DNA of 58,500 bases from Mesostigma viride (GCA_009746045.1 RPFO01001075.1:793561-852060); one strand, 5' to 3'. Counted from the first letter of the stretch, positions 1 through 10,452 are shown. Notes: generated by a model not told the origin, from the sequence alone. Translations and numbers: made by a program.

Positions 1-808
1 TAGCAGGCCTCGGGTGACGCCACACTGCTCCGCTTGGCTTACGGCTGGCAGTGTCCTTCAGCGCCCCCTATCCTGTCTACCTATCCCGCTTACCCCAGCT
101 ATGGCTCACTGGCCAACGACGACCGGGTTCCTTCCCGAGTCTCGCCCACAATACACACATCATCTTGACGAAACCAAACAGTTATCACTTCCGTCAACCA
201 ATCTCATGACAATTACTCATTGCAACCACTCTCGGGGGCTGCTCCGGATTGTTCCACTATTAAACCCCTTGACGACAACACCAAGTTGTGAGGGAGAGTA
301 ACGAGCGAACAACGACCACCATGGCCGCTGCCGTGCTCCTAAATACCTCCAAAAATCCCGGCATCCATGCGCTGTCGCATTTGCCAGCAAGCCGCCTGAC
401 GTGCAGTTAGACTGCCAGCAAAATGCTTAGCAAGTCTGTTCGACAGCCACGTGCGAGCCAGCACACCGCACACTACGATCTGCGTATCTAACTTTGTCCG
501 ATGGACTGAACATCATTCCGTCTGGACAATACAAAAGATTCGTAACTGCCAAATGTCACGCACCGGAATATTGCGCAAGCCACCACCAAGGCTTTGCGCC
601 CCAAAGTCTTGTGCCTGAACCTAAGTCAGGTCACCTAAGACTGTCACTCTAGAAATTCAGGCCTTTCCGGCGCGGCGCTCCACAGGTGCCCAAGGAACAA
701 AGCCTGCGGCCTACTGAATCGGAACCAACCAAACGTCGGTAACGATTCCGATTACGGCAACCGCGTAACTTCTTGAGTGCACGGACGTAAATGATCACGG
801 ACGTGACA
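1..808. repeat. Left long direct repeat (LTR-like), cut by window edge
   Basis: Same sequence as 1445-2252, offset 1444. It contains a 95-codon open frame (14-301) that is duplicated with the repeat and has no recognisable protein features, so I do not call it a gene. Confidence 0.7.
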
Positions 809-1019
809 GCTGTCGCGTTTACGTGCCATTATATCCTAGCCTATCACTTGGAAGGCATATCCATAGCAATAGAGTACTCTTGTGTGTGATCCACTATATT
901 CCCCCCCACTTTTTAGCTCGAAAAAATGAAGAGCCAAAAAGTCAAAAAGAGGATCACATAGGGAAAAAAAAATTCCCACGACAGGACCACACATGCTTTT
1001 CAAATAGGCTAAGCAATAA

Positions 1020-1128
1020 CCTCTTCAGTGCTTTTTCAAGGATAAGCATAATCCTCTTCATGGCTTTTTCAAGGATAAGCCTAATCCGCTTCATAGCTTT
1101 TTACAGGATAAGCTTAATCCTCTTCCAA
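1020..1128. repeat. 33-bp tandem repeat, about 3.3 copies
   Basis: Units begin CCTCTTCA and contain CTTTTTCAAGGATAAGC. They lie in the unique core (809-1444) of the LTR-like element. Because 33 is a multiple of three they give an 11-residue repeat in the plus frame, but the surrounding frame is short and unconvincing. The rest of the core shows nothing I recognise. Confidence 0.8.
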
Positions 1129-1444
1129 GTGCTCGACCCTGCAAGCACCTTGGGTATACCTCCGGCTCGGGCTGGCCGAACTGAACCCGCCAAGGGTTGT
1201 TCGCTCGTTAAAATCCAGTGTGAGATGCAGGTCACGGACATACTTGGCCGCCGACCTCATGACAGGCAATTCCGTAGCCAGCCAGGTGTAGAATAAAACC
1301 ATGATGCTTTATATATTTGGAAAGCAACCAAACCATTCACATTTAATTTCAAAAGACATCGACAAGAATACAAGTGTTGTCTAGTCGTATAATGTCGTAC
1401 TTGTGCGTCACTGTCCAAATAAGGCTAAGCGGTTCTTGATAACC

Positions 1445-2252
1445 TAGCAGGCCTCGGGTGACGCCACACTGCTCCGCTTGGCTTACGGCTGGCAGTGTCC
1501 TTCAGCGCCCCCTATCCTGTCTACCTATCCCGCTTACCCCAGCTATGGCTCACTGGCCAACGACGACCGGGTTCCTTCCCGAGTCTCGCCCACAATACAC
1601 ACATCATCTTGACGAAACCAAACAGTTATCACTTCCGTCAACCAATCTCATGACAATTACTCATTGCAACCACTCTCGGGGGCTGCTCCGGATTGTTCCA
1701 CTATTAAACCCCTTGACGACAACACCAAGTTGTGAGGGAGAGTAACGAGCGAACAACGACCACCATGGCCGCTGCCGTGCTCCTAAATACCTCCAAAAAT
1801 CCCGGCATCCATGCGCTGTCGCATTTGCCAGCAAGCCGCCTGACGTGCAGTTAGACTGCCAGCAAAATGCTTAGCAAGTCTGTTCGACAGCCACGTGCGA
1901 GCCAGCACACCGCACACTACGATCTGCGTATCTAACTTTGTCCGATGGACTGAACATCATTCCGTCTGGACAATACAAAAGATTCGTAACTGCCAAATGT
2001 CACGCACCGGAATATTGCGCAAGCCACCACCAAGGCTTTGCGCCCCAAAGTCTTGTGCCTGAACCTAAGTCAGGTCACCTAAGACTGTCACTCTAGAAAT
2101 TCAGGCCTTTCCGGCGCGGCGCTCCACAGGTGCCCAAGGAACAAAGCCTGCGGCCTACTGAATCGGAACCAACCAAACGTCGGTAACGATTCCGATTACG
2201 GCAACCGCGTAACTTCTTGAGTGCACGGACGTAAATGATCACGGACGTGACA
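1445..2252. repeat. Right long direct repeat (LTR-like)
   Basis: Copy of bases 1-808. Identity without visible differences suggests a recent insertion or recent gene conversion. Confidence 0.7.
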
Positions 2253-2527
2253 AGGCTCACATGACCATTTCTCTAATGTGTCGTTCAGGATCTCAATTTT
2301 GATTTTCTTAGCCTCCGCTGCGGACTTCGCTGCGGTCTCAACATCTGCCGCAGCTAGCTTTGCTTGCTCCCGGGCAAGCATCTTCTCCTTTGCTGCAAAG
2401 TATGACCCTGCAGCATCTTGTCCACCATCCGTAGCAGGTGTGTCCTCAACCTTCACCGGGTTGTTTGAGGTTCCAGCTGCGCTCCCCGGGTTGATCAATC
2501 TCTTCAACCCCCTAATGGCCTTCTTGG
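2253..2527 (-). pseudogene. Second exon of broken DNA-binding-like gene
   Basis: The minus strand has an acceptor CAAGCAG before base 2527. The frame that follows is rich in Lys, Ala and Glu (KEKMLAREQAKLAAADVETA, then AKKIKIEILNDTL), with the look of a helical or coiled tail. Its first two bases complete the serine codon left by the donor at 3886, so the join to 3887-4478 keeps frame. The frame stops making sense at 2252, exactly where the LTR-like repeat begins, so the 3' end has been replaced by the insertion. Composition is that of an ordinary protein exon. The family is not recognised with certainty. Confidence 0.45.
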
Positions 2528-2542
2528 CTGCTTGATGAGTTC

Positions 2543-2975
2543 ATTACGCACACGCACACGCACACGCACACGCACACGCACACGCACACGCACACGCACA
2601 CGCACACGCACACGCACACGCACACGCACACACACACGCACACGCACACGCACACACACACGCACATGCACACGCACACGCACACGCACACGCACACGCA
2701 CACGCACACGCACACGCACACGCACACGCACACGCACACGCACACGCACACGCACACGCACACGCACACGCACACGCACACACACACGCACACGCACACG
2801 CACACACACACGCACACGCACACGCACACGCACACGCACACGCACACACACGTGCACACGCACACGCACACACACACGCACACGCACACGCACACGCCCA
2901 CACACACGCACACGCACACGCACACGCCCACACACACGCCCACGCACATGACGCACGCGCACACGCACACGCACA
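2543..2975. repeat. (CACACG)n microsatellite, about 430 bp
   Basis: Near-pure alternating CACGCA/CACACG hexamers with a few CACACACA interruptions. It produces long artefactual ORFs in every frame (Arg-Val, Thr-His or Cys-Val dipeptides). It sits in the intron of the minus-strand gene. Alternating purine-pyrimidine sequence of this kind can adopt Z-DNA. Confidence 0.95.
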
Positions 2976-3013
2976 CACATGCAGAATATTAGCACAACCC
3001 GGGCAAGCCCAAT

Positions 3014-3319
3014 AGTTAGGTTAATATTGTGCGGAAACCTTTTTGCCACTTGGGCTTCTCAGGTTCCGCACAATATTACCGGCGATAACCACTCGCCGGA
3101 CACTCAAGTTCACACCGGTGTGAACTTGAGTGTCCGGCGAGTGGTTATCGCCGGTAATATTGTGCGGAACCTGAGAAGCCCAAGTGGCAAAAAGGTTTCC
3201 GCACAATATTAACCCCGGTGTGAACTTGAGTGTCCGGCGAGTGGTTATCGCCGGTAATATTGTGCGGAACCTGAGAAGCCCAAGTGGCAAAAAGGTTTCC
3301 GCACAATATTAACCTAACT
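3014..3319. repeat. Palindrome plus extra half arm (MITE-like)
   Basis: Bases 3014-3214 form most of a palindrome centred between 3116 and 3117 (ACACCGGTGT). Instead of finishing its right arm, the sequence runs into a further copy of the right half (3215-3319), ending TTAACCTAACT. Both complete ends read AGTTAGGTTAATATT or its complement. It is the same family as the palindrome at 3555. No coding frame runs beyond the arms. Confidence 0.85.
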
Positions 3320-3554
3320 AAGACCTGGATCCTTGCGGGGCGCAGGTTCGAATCCACTCGGAAGCGGATTATTTGGGGAATAATTCGTTCCGATTTGGCA
3401 CCCGGCTCTAATCATATGCGCACCAAGGAGATGCTCATATTCGATCATATTCATATCGATATTTGCACCAACGAGATGCTTATATTCGATCATATTCATG
3501 CATACGGGTGTTCCGAGCCTAGTGATTCGTCCTCGCCCCAAGAGGCTAGGTTTT
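3320..3554 (+). other. Spacer between palindromes with tRNA-like B box
   Basis: Contains GGTTCGAATCC, a perfect RNA polymerase III B-box / T-arm sequence, at about 3345, preceded by GCGGGGCGCA. I cannot fold a full cloverleaf because the palindrome ends just upstream. It is therefore a tRNA-derived remnant or SINE fragment rather than a working tRNA. Downstream there are two imperfect copies of a block of about 46 bp around GATGCTCATATTCGATCATA. Confidence 0.4.
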
Positions 3555-3760
3555 AGTTAGGTTAATATTGTGCGGAAACCTTTTTGCCACTTGGGCTTCT
3601 CAGGTTCCGCACAATATTACCGGCGATAACCACTCGCCGGACACTCAAGTTCACACCGGTGTGAACTTGAGTGTCCGGCGAGTGGTTATCGCCGGTAATA
3701 TTGTGCGGAACCTGAGAAGCCCAAGTGGCAAAAAGGTTTCCGCACAATATTAACCTAACT
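3555..3760. repeat. Perfect 206-bp palindrome (MITE-like)
   Basis: Bases 3555-3760 are their own reverse complement around the centre 3657/3658 (ACACCGGTGT). The two 103-bp arms match with no spacer. The ends are AGTTAGGTTA and TAACCTAACT. A spacerless palindrome of this size is usually unstable, so it is either recent, actively maintained or an assembly product. Confidence 0.9.
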
Positions 3761-3886
3761 CCAATCACACGCAAATAGCACAAGATAGGACACGCCAGTA
3801 GTCTAGCTGGAAAAAACTCACTGTTGGTGCAAAGTTACACTTTGAATGCAGGCAAATGCAGGGAAATATTGTCAGAGGGCACTTAC

Positions 3887-4478
3887 AAGCTGGCTTGGTC
3901 GACCCGCTGACGCCTCCGACGGCATCCTCAAACGCCACCTCCCCGTCGACGGTCCGCAGGACGGCTTCCAGCATGCCATACTTGACCAGGTAGAGCCAGA
4001 AATACAGCACTCCATTGTTGTTCACGTAGTCGGCCCTGTTCGGGTTGTTCTGCCCGCTCCTCTCGTAGTTAGAAGCAGCGACACTGACCTCGGAACGGAT
4101 TTCGTTGTACTTATCCTTTATGTACTTGGCTGTTCTGCCTGCCGTGTGCTGTGGCTTAGAAGGGTCAATTGGCAGCTTCATGCCGCATTCAGAAAACTGC
4201 TCGGCTTTTGGTTGAAAGGAGGTGTCGCAGAAGAGGTTAGCAAGCGCATCAAAAAATTGGGGCCTTTCGTCCTTGTCATCTAGAGTTTCCCGGCCCGGTC
4301 GCTACCCGCAGCATAATGGGACCACTCTGGCCTGATGCTTTCGTCGCAAATGCAATGTGCTAGGCGCCCTGTCTGATCCATGGTCCACCTCGGCCCTTTG
4401 GCATGATTCTGTCCGCAACCGACTGCAAACTGTAGATTCAGGCAAAAGTGGCCCATCTGCCCCTTCGGGTTCCGCCAT
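3887..4478 (-). pseudogene. First exon of broken DNA-binding-like gene, in-frame TAG
   Basis: A minus-strand frame opens with ATG at 4478 (MAEPEGADGPLLPE) and runs to a clear donor (GCTT|GTAAGT) at 3887. It is interrupted once by TAG at 4302-4304. After the TAG the protein looks real: FFDALANLFCD, then KYIKDKYNEIRSEV and NYERSGQNNPNRADYVNNNG. This resembles the helical, basic, SGQN-containing DNA-binding segments of Myb/SANT-like proteins linked to transposons; that family link is a guess. The donor phase (1) matches the exon at 2253-2527. If the TAG is a genuine stop, translation could restart at the Met at 4181. Other genes in the window use TAG and TGA as stops, so a reassigned TAG is unlikely. 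Together with the insertion at 2252, I judge it a pseudogene. Confidence 0.45.
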
Positions 4479-4679
4479 GACCGCTACTTTCCAGTTCCGC
4501 CGCAGTTGGGTTCTTTGATCACGTAGTCAGGCTGGATGGGCGCCCCTCTACCGAACTGACACGTGTATGTTTCTTGGCGGGAGTACTGGTCTTTGGCTTT
4601 TAGTCCGTTTTTCGTGTAGACTGGCCCGGAACCTTCGGACCAGGTATCTTTCTAAAAAATGACCGGCTCAGGTTTTATC

Positions 4680-5060
4680 AAAAGTCCGTATAGACCGGGC
4701 CTTAGCTTCCCTCCCCTTTCCTCACCGACTCTCCCTTAGTAACTTTCCTCCCCTTCCCTTTCTTAGCTTCCCTCCCCTTTCCTCACTCTCCCTTGGTAAC
4801 TTTCCTCCCCTTCCCTTTCTTAGCTTCCCTCCTTCCTTGCATTACCTAAGTTCCTTTAGCTTCCTTCCCCTCCCCTCCCATATCCCATAGCCCTTCCCTT
4901 TCCTCCCTCTCCCTTAGTAGCTTTCCTCCCCTCACTTTCTTAGCTTCCCTCCTTCCTTGCATTACCTAAGTTCCTTTAGCTTCCTTCCCCTCCCCTCCCA
5001 TATCCCATAGCTTAATGCCCTTCCCTTTCCTCCCTCTCCCTTAGTAGCTTTCCTCCCCTC
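4680..5060. repeat. CT-rich imperfect tandem repeat
   Basis: Blocks such as TTAGCTTCCCTCC and CTTCCCCTCCCCTCCCATA recur with a period of roughly 120 bp (compare 4816-4890 with 4937-5013). Strongly pyrimidine-biased on the plus strand, no coding frame. Confidence 0.75.
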
Positions 5061-5106
5061 CCTTGCTTAGCTTCCCTCCCTCGTTGCATTACCTAAGTTC
5101 AAAGAG

Positions 5107-5351
5107 CTACTTGGGAGCGGCGGGAGCGATGCCGACGAAAGGGCTGGCTGCGGCAAGAACGTCGTCCAGCGACCGGGTTTCTGGGGCGGCAGGTGTTGTT
5201 GGGGCCTCCATAGCTACGGGGAAGATGTCGAATGCTGGGGCGGGGGGCGCAGGCGTGCTATTCACGAAGGGAATGCCGCCATATCGAGTCGAAAATAGCG
5301 ATATCTGCTGGGCAGGCCGAGGTCGAGAACGTACGAAATCGGGGACGATAG
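5107..5351 (-). CDS. Possible terminal exon, Pro/Ala-rich protein
   Basis: A minus-strand frame from an acceptor (CCGGCAG) at 5352 to a TAG at 5107 encodes a Pro/Ala-rich tail ending in SLDDVLAAASPFVGIAPAAP. Immediately upstream the frame hits TAA, so the acceptor would be needed. The plus-strand frame over the same bases (5063-5416) is less protein-like. No upstream exon could be joined and no family is recognised. The bias toward acidic plus Ala/Pro residues makes chance less likely, but this remains a weak call. Confidence 0.3.
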
Positions 5352-5699
5352 CTGCCGGAAATTATACCAGCGTGTTTGTCATCAGAAGACGAGTCGAATG
5401 CAACAAACCCGACTAAATTTCATGGCCTGAGTCGAAAGTTATGAGCATTCTCGGCAGCCATAGCTCGGCATATTTTCGCGTACGTCGTTGAGCTGATGCT
5501 CTGGGAAATTTGAATGATTGATAAGGGTTAATTCAACTAGTGTGTTTCTTAGTAGTATAATGTGTTTCTTCATTAATTTGAATGATTGATAATTGATTAA
5601 TTAATTTGAATTATTGCCACATGATGTTTCCATGAAGTCAAATGACAACGCAAATCACAATACACTAGGTTGGACAAATCACAAGGTTACGGCCCGTAT

Positions 5700-5960
5700 A
5701 CTTGTCCAGTATACTGGCCGTAAACTTTTACTACCGTATACTTTTTCTAGTATACTGGCCGTAAATTTTACTACCGTAAATTTTTTCTCGTATACTGGCC
5801 GTAACATTTACTACCGTAAATTGTTTCTCGTATACTGGCCGTAAAATTTACTACCGTAAATTTTTTCTCGTATACTGGCCGTAAAATTTACTACCGTAAA
5901 CTTTACTGCCGTATACGAGAAAAAGTATACGGTAGTAAATTTTACGGCCAGTATACGAGT
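5700..5960. repeat. 40-bp satellite with inverted tail
   Basis: TATACTGGCC recurs every 40-41 bp (5710, 5751, 5791, 5831, 5871), each followed by GTAAA...CTACCGTAAA. From about 5909 the same motifs occur once in reverse orientation (GTATACGGTAGTAAAT, then GGCCAGTATACGAG), so the block can fold back. Very AT-rich, no coding frame. Confidence 0.85.
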
Positions 5961-6064
5961 GGTAAGTATCAAAGAGACAACCAGTATATGCGTACGAACG
6001 TAAAATTTACGGCCCGTAAAAATTTCCGTATACGTGTACGGGCCGTAAATTTATAGTATAGTGT

Positions 6065-6283
6065 CCCTCCCTCCCTCCCTCCCTCCCTCCCTCCCTCCCT
6101 CCCTCCCTCCCTCCCTCCCTCCCTCCCTCCCTCCCTCCCTCCCTCCCTCCCTCCCTCCCTCCCTCCCTCCCTCCTCCCTCCCTCCCTCCCTCCCTCCCTC
6201 CCTCCCTCCCTCCCTCCCTCCCTCCCTCCCTCCCTCCCTCCCTCCCTCCCTCCCTCCCTCCCTCCCTCCCTCCCTCCCTCCCT
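6065..6283. repeat. (TCCC)n microsatellite, about 220 bp
   Basis: Near-pure CCCT tetramers with one register slip near 6172. It is the outer edge of the left arm of the giant inverted repeat; the matching (GGGA)n is at 14079-14223. Confidence 0.95.
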
Positions 6284-7315
6284 CCATGCATCTCACGTGA
6301 CGCATCCACACGGACTTATGCTCACGTGACGATCGGCCATCCATCAGGGTTAATACTCCGTGACGCCCCAACGGGATTAATTTTATTAATATATGTGATA
6401 ATTGTTGTCTCCTTGATAAGTGATAGTTGCAAAGATAGTTGGAGATTGGAGTTTCTTTTATTGTTGCCAGTGTCTGAGTGTGGAGACACAATACAATGCG
6501 CCAGCCTAAATTAATTTAATTTCATTAATAATTAATTGTACATGCAGTCCCGTTGGGGAGCACCCTTGAAGATGCCTACGGTTCTAACGGGTACTCGTAT
6601 AGGGGGCAGGGCAGTTCGCATCCATGCAGCAGGTGATGCGCATCTTTCCTACTGCATGGGGGAGGCTTGTTGTTGGCATACACTAGATCAACCGGATGCC
6701 ATGCTTGCGGCCGGTAGATTAGCAAGGCCAGGCCGCCTCCTCCATCATCCTAACTAAGGGTTAAATTAACGCAGCTCAGCTCCCCAACGGGACTGCGTGA
6801 CTAATCAGTAATGACCACAATTTGAGCATGCTCGGTGCTTTGAGGCACATGCTTGATTGAAAAAATGCATCGGAACCACAATGGGCCTGCGCTGACCAGT
6901 TGTCTCATTGATGTTCATGACTATATCAAAGAGACAACCAGCTACAATTGCGCGCATATCATTAATAAATAAAAGGAAACATCACCACGTGACATTTGCA
7001 GCTTGCGCCCAATTCTGTAATTAATTAGTCTTGTGTCCCCATTGGGGGACCACGGAGCACTGAATTCCCTGCGAGTGGACGTCATGCAAGCTAGCTAGTC
7101 GAGGTGGGGCAGAGCAGGGCACGGGCAGGGCAGGGCAAAGGTAGGGGTCCACCATCCGTTAACAAACAGCAAGCATGACAGATGCTGCACAGTCACCATG
7201 AATGAAAGCTCGAGCCCCCCAGGGCAAAAGGATTGGGTGGCCACAGACCGTGCATCTGGCAGGTGGTCGTGCAATATAATACATGGATCAGGAAGATACT
7301 ACATAGTGCACTGAC

Positions 7316-7523
7316 CTCAGGGTTCGGCCTTGGCTGCTGCTGGCCGGCTAGTAGAGCAACAAACTCTCTTTTCTTTGCTTCGGTTTTGGCCGCCATGAAA
7401 GCGTCGTGCTCCCTTTTCCACTGCTGGGTAAGCCTCTCCCTCTCCCCCCGCACCCACTTCGGCACCACACCCGTACACGTGTGGCCAAGCCGGGGGGGGG
7501 GCCATGAGGTCGGCGGCTGTCAC
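7316..7523 (-). pseudogene. Exon-like fragment captured in left foldback arm
   Basis: The minus strand encodes VPKWVRGERERLTQQWKREH followed by a Lys/Glu/Ala-rich helix and ends in a good donor (CCTGAG|GTCAGT). An essentially identical copy lies in the right arm at 9622-9828 on the other strand. It looks like one exon of a host or transposase gene carried inside the repeat. The family is not recognised, and no partner exon is visible in either arm. Confidence 0.4.
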
Positions 7524-7908
7524 TCCATGCCCTCAACCTGCCCCTCCACTGTGCCTCTGTTGAACCCCTCCTTATTTGGCATGCACAGTCCGATAGGTCC
7601 TTCCCGGCCGCCTAGCTGTTCGCTCAATGCGATTGCAGCTATTGGGAGGACCAATCGGCCCAAAAAAGAGCCGGCTCTACCGAACGCCATGGCCGAGACG
7701 TCGCTTGTTTTTCGTTGATCAAGTCACACCGGCTCTTTTCCGGGTAAATGGGTATTTTTTATTAACCAATAGGAATATCGTTAGGTTAAGAGGTACCACG
7801 TATCGACCAGCTGGTTACCCACTGAGGGTAGTGTGATAGACACACCGGCTCTTTTCTCCCATTTCCCGGTATTTTTCTGCGCTGCCAACTGCCAAGCGTC
7901 GCTTGCTC

Positions 7909-8497
7909 CGCGCATCGTTGTCTCACTCGGGTGAGACAGATATTAGTTCCCAGCGCGCCGTTGTCTCAGCAGCGTGTTCAAGTGAGACAACGGGTAGTTC
8001 CCAGCTAGCCGTTGTGTCAAGGTAGTGAGACAACGGGTAGTTCCCAGCACTTCGTTGTCTTACTCAAGTGAGACAGATATTAGTTCCCAGCGCGTCGTTG
8101 TCTCAATCTAGTGAGACAGATATTAGTTGCCAGCGCGTCGTTGTCTCACTTGAGTGAGACAACGGGTAGTTTCCAGCGCGTCGTTGTCTCACTCAAGTGA
8201 GACAGATATTAGTTCCCAGCGCGTCGTTGTCTCACTCTAGTGAGACAGATATTAGTTCCCAGCGCGTCGTTGTCTCACTTGAGTGAGACAACGGGTACTT
8301 CCTACAGCGTCGTTGTCTCACCCTAGTGAGACAGATATTAGTTCCCAGCGCGTCGTTGTCTCACTTGAGTGAGACAACGGGTAGTTTCCAGCGCGTCGTT
8401 GTCTCACTCAAGTGAGACAGATATTAGTTCCCAGCGCGTCGTTGTCTCACTCTAGTGAGACAGATATTAGTTCCCAGCGCTTCGTTGTCTCACTCGG
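7909..8497. repeat. 43-bp satellite, left arm (about 14 units)
   Basis: Units carry an inner palindrome of the form GTCTCACTCAAGTGAGAC followed by either AGATATTAGTTCCCAGCGCG or AACGGGTAGTTTCCAGCGCG. The two unit types alternate irregularly. Neither type encodes a conserved peptide, and there are no unique spacers. Confidence 0.9.
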
Positions 8498-8624
8498 GGT
8501 AGTTCCCGGCGCGCCGATTTCTCACTCCCCTTAATTCCTCCGCCCCCCGGTGCCACTTGCTAATTCCCCCAAACTGCCACGTCACAATTCCCGGCTTTGA
8601 GAGTGAGAAATCGGCGCGCCGGGA

Positions 8625-9230
8625 ACTACCCTGAGTGAGACAACGAAGCGCTGGGAACTAATATCTGTCTCACTAGAGTGAGACAGCGACGCGCTGGGAA
8701 CTTATATCTGTCTCACTTGAGTGACTCAGACAACGACGTGCTGGAAACTACCCGTTGTCTCACTCAAGTGAGACAACGACGCGCTGGGAACTAATATCTG
8801 TCTCACTATAGGGTGAGACAACGACGCTGTAGGAAGTACCCGTTGTCATCACTCAAGTGAGACAACGACGCGCTGGGAACTAATATCTGTCTCACTAGAG
8901 TGAGACAACGACGCGCTGGGAACTAACATCTGTCTCACTTGAGTGAGACAACGACGCGCTGGAAACTACCCGTTGTCTCACTCAAGTGAGACAACGACGC
9001 GCTGGCAACTAATATCTGTCTCACTAGAGTGAGACAACGACGCGCTGGGAACTAATATCTGTCTCACTTGAGTAAGACAACGAAGCGCTGGGAACTACCC
9101 GTTGTCTCACTACCTTGACACAACGGCTATAGCTGGGAACTAGCCGTTGTCTCACTTGAACACGCTGCTGAGACAACGGCGCGCTGGGAACTAATATCTG
9201 TCTCACCCGAGTGAGACAACGATGCGCGGA
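8625..9230. repeat. 43-bp satellite, right arm
   Basis: Inverse counterpart of 7909-8497 with the same two unit types. Several units differ by small indels from their left-arm partners (for example an inserted GACTCA near 8723). Confidence 0.9.
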
Positions 9231-9621
9231 GCAAGCGACGCTTGGCAGTTGGCAGCGCAGAAAAATACCGGGAAATGGGAGAAAAGAGCCGGTGTGTCTA
9301 TCACACTACCCTCAGTGCATGGGTAACCAGCTGGTCGATACGTGGTATCTCTTAACCTATAACGATATTCCTATTGGTTAATAAAAAATACCCATATTTA
9401 CCCGGAAAAGAGCCGGTGTGACTTGATCAACGAAAAACAAGCGACGTCTCGGCCATGGCGTTCGGTAGAGCCGGCTCTTTTTTGGGCCGATTGGTCCTCC
9501 CAATAGCTGCAATCGCATTGAGCGAACAGCTAGGCGGCCGGGAAGGACCTATCGGACTGTGCATGCCAAATAAGGAGGGGTTCAACAGAGGCACAGTGGA
9601 GGGGCAGGTTGAGGGCATGGA

Positions 9622-9828
9622 GTGACAGCCGCCGACCTCATGGCCCCCCCCCGGCTTGGCCACACGTGTACGGGTGTGGTGCCGAAGTGGGTGCGGGGGG
9701 AGAGGGAGAGGCTTACCCAGCAGTGGAAAAGGGAGCACGACGCTTTCATGGCGGCCAAAACCGAAGCAAAGAAAAGAGAGTTTGTTGCTCTACTAGCCGG
9801 CCAGCAGCAGCCAAGGCCGAACCCTGAG
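9622..9828 (+). pseudogene. Exon-like fragment captured in right foldback arm
   Basis: Plus-strand twin of the fragment at 7316-7523, same reading frame, same donor (GAG|GTCAGT at 9829). The run of Gs/Cs upstream differs by one base between arms, shifting the short N-terminal part. Confidence 0.4.
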
Positions 9829-10443
9829 GTCAGTGCACTATGTAGTATCTTCCTGATCCATGTATTATATTGCACGACCACCTGCCAGATGCACGGTCTG
9901 TGGCCACCCAATCCTTTTGCCCTGGGGGGCTCGAGCTTTCATTCATGGTGACTGTGCAGCATCTGTCATGCTTGCTGTTTGTTAACGGATGGTGGACCCC
10001 TACCTTTGCCCTGCCCTGCCCGTGCCCTGCTCTGCCCCACCTCGACTAGCTAGCTTGCATGACGTCCACTCGCAGGGAATTCAGTGCTCCGTGGTCCCCC
10101 AATGGGGACACAAGACTAATTAATTACAGAACTTTGGGCGCAAGCTGCAAATGTCACGTGGTGATGTTTCCTTTTATTTATTAATGATATGCGCGCAATT
10201 GTAGCTGGTTGTCTCTTTGATATAGTCATGAACATCAATGAGACAACTGGTCAGCGCAGGCCCATTGTGGTTCCGATGCATTTTTTCAATCAAGCATGTG
10301 CCTCAAAGCACCGAGCATGCTCAAATTGTGGTCATTACTGATTAGTCACGCAGTCCCGTTGGGGAGCTGAGCTGCGTTAATTTAACCCTTAGGATGATGG
10401 AGGAGGCGGCCTGGCCTTGCTAATCTACCGGCCGCAAGCATGG

Positions 10444-10452
10444 CATCCGGTT
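10444..10452. repeat. Target-site duplication, left copy (CATCCGGTT)
   Basis: CATCCGGTT also occurs at 12819-12827, immediately beyond the other end of the retrotransposon. The left foldback arm holds the uninterrupted site (AACCGGATGCC at about 6691). Confidence 0.8.

Larger units (their letters stand above)
1..2252. mobile_element. Short element with LTR-like direct repeats
   Basis: Bases 1-808 recur at 1445-2252 with no difference that I could see, separated by about 636 bases with no recognisable gag or pol. Long identical direct repeats around a short non-coding core fit a non-autonomous LTR retrotransposon (TRIM/LARD-like). The right end reads ...GACGTGACA, so on the minus strand the repeat would open with TGTCACG. 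A TG at 1438 could be the matching left end. The left repeat is cut by the window start, so target duplication, primer-binding site and orientation cannot be settled. A plain local duplication is the alternative. The right end falls inside the reading frame of the minus-strand gene at 2253-2527. Confidence 0.55.
6286..8527. repeat. Left arm of giant foldback-like inverted repeat
   Basis: Read in reverse complement, this arm matches, in order, 8601-10452, 12819-13140 and 13974-14078. Examples are ACCACGGAGCACTGAATTCC near 7050 with its complement near 10085, and the GGCGCGCCGATTTCTCAC ends that face each other across a 73-bp spacer (8528-8600). The right arm is longer only because of two later insertions. 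Long arms built partly of tandem repeats are typical of foldback elements, but an inverted duplication of a repeat-rich segment would look the same. No transposase is visible. Confidence 0.85.

Noticed and set aside
2504-3049. Arg-Val, Thr-His and Cys-Val dipeptide ORFs
   Set aside because: Translation of the (CACACG)n microsatellite in different frames.
3330-3365. tRNA gene
   Set aside because: A perfect B box is present but no acceptor stem, D arm or anticodon arm can be folded around it.
4302-4304. TAG reassigned to a sense codon, as in some ulvophyte algae
   Set aside because: The root-cap gene ends at a TAG where its domain ends, the endonuclease frame stops at TAG, and other long frames avoid TAG. 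A nonsense mutation is simpler.
6007-6491. Gly-Arg-Glu-Gly and Leu-Pro-Pro-Ser ORFs
   Set aside because: Translation of (TCCC)n/(GGGA)n.
7909-9230. CRISPR-like array
   Set aside because: Palindromic repeats of regular spacing, but the intervening sequence is itself repeated, so there are no unique spacers. The host is eukaryotic and no cas-type gene is near.
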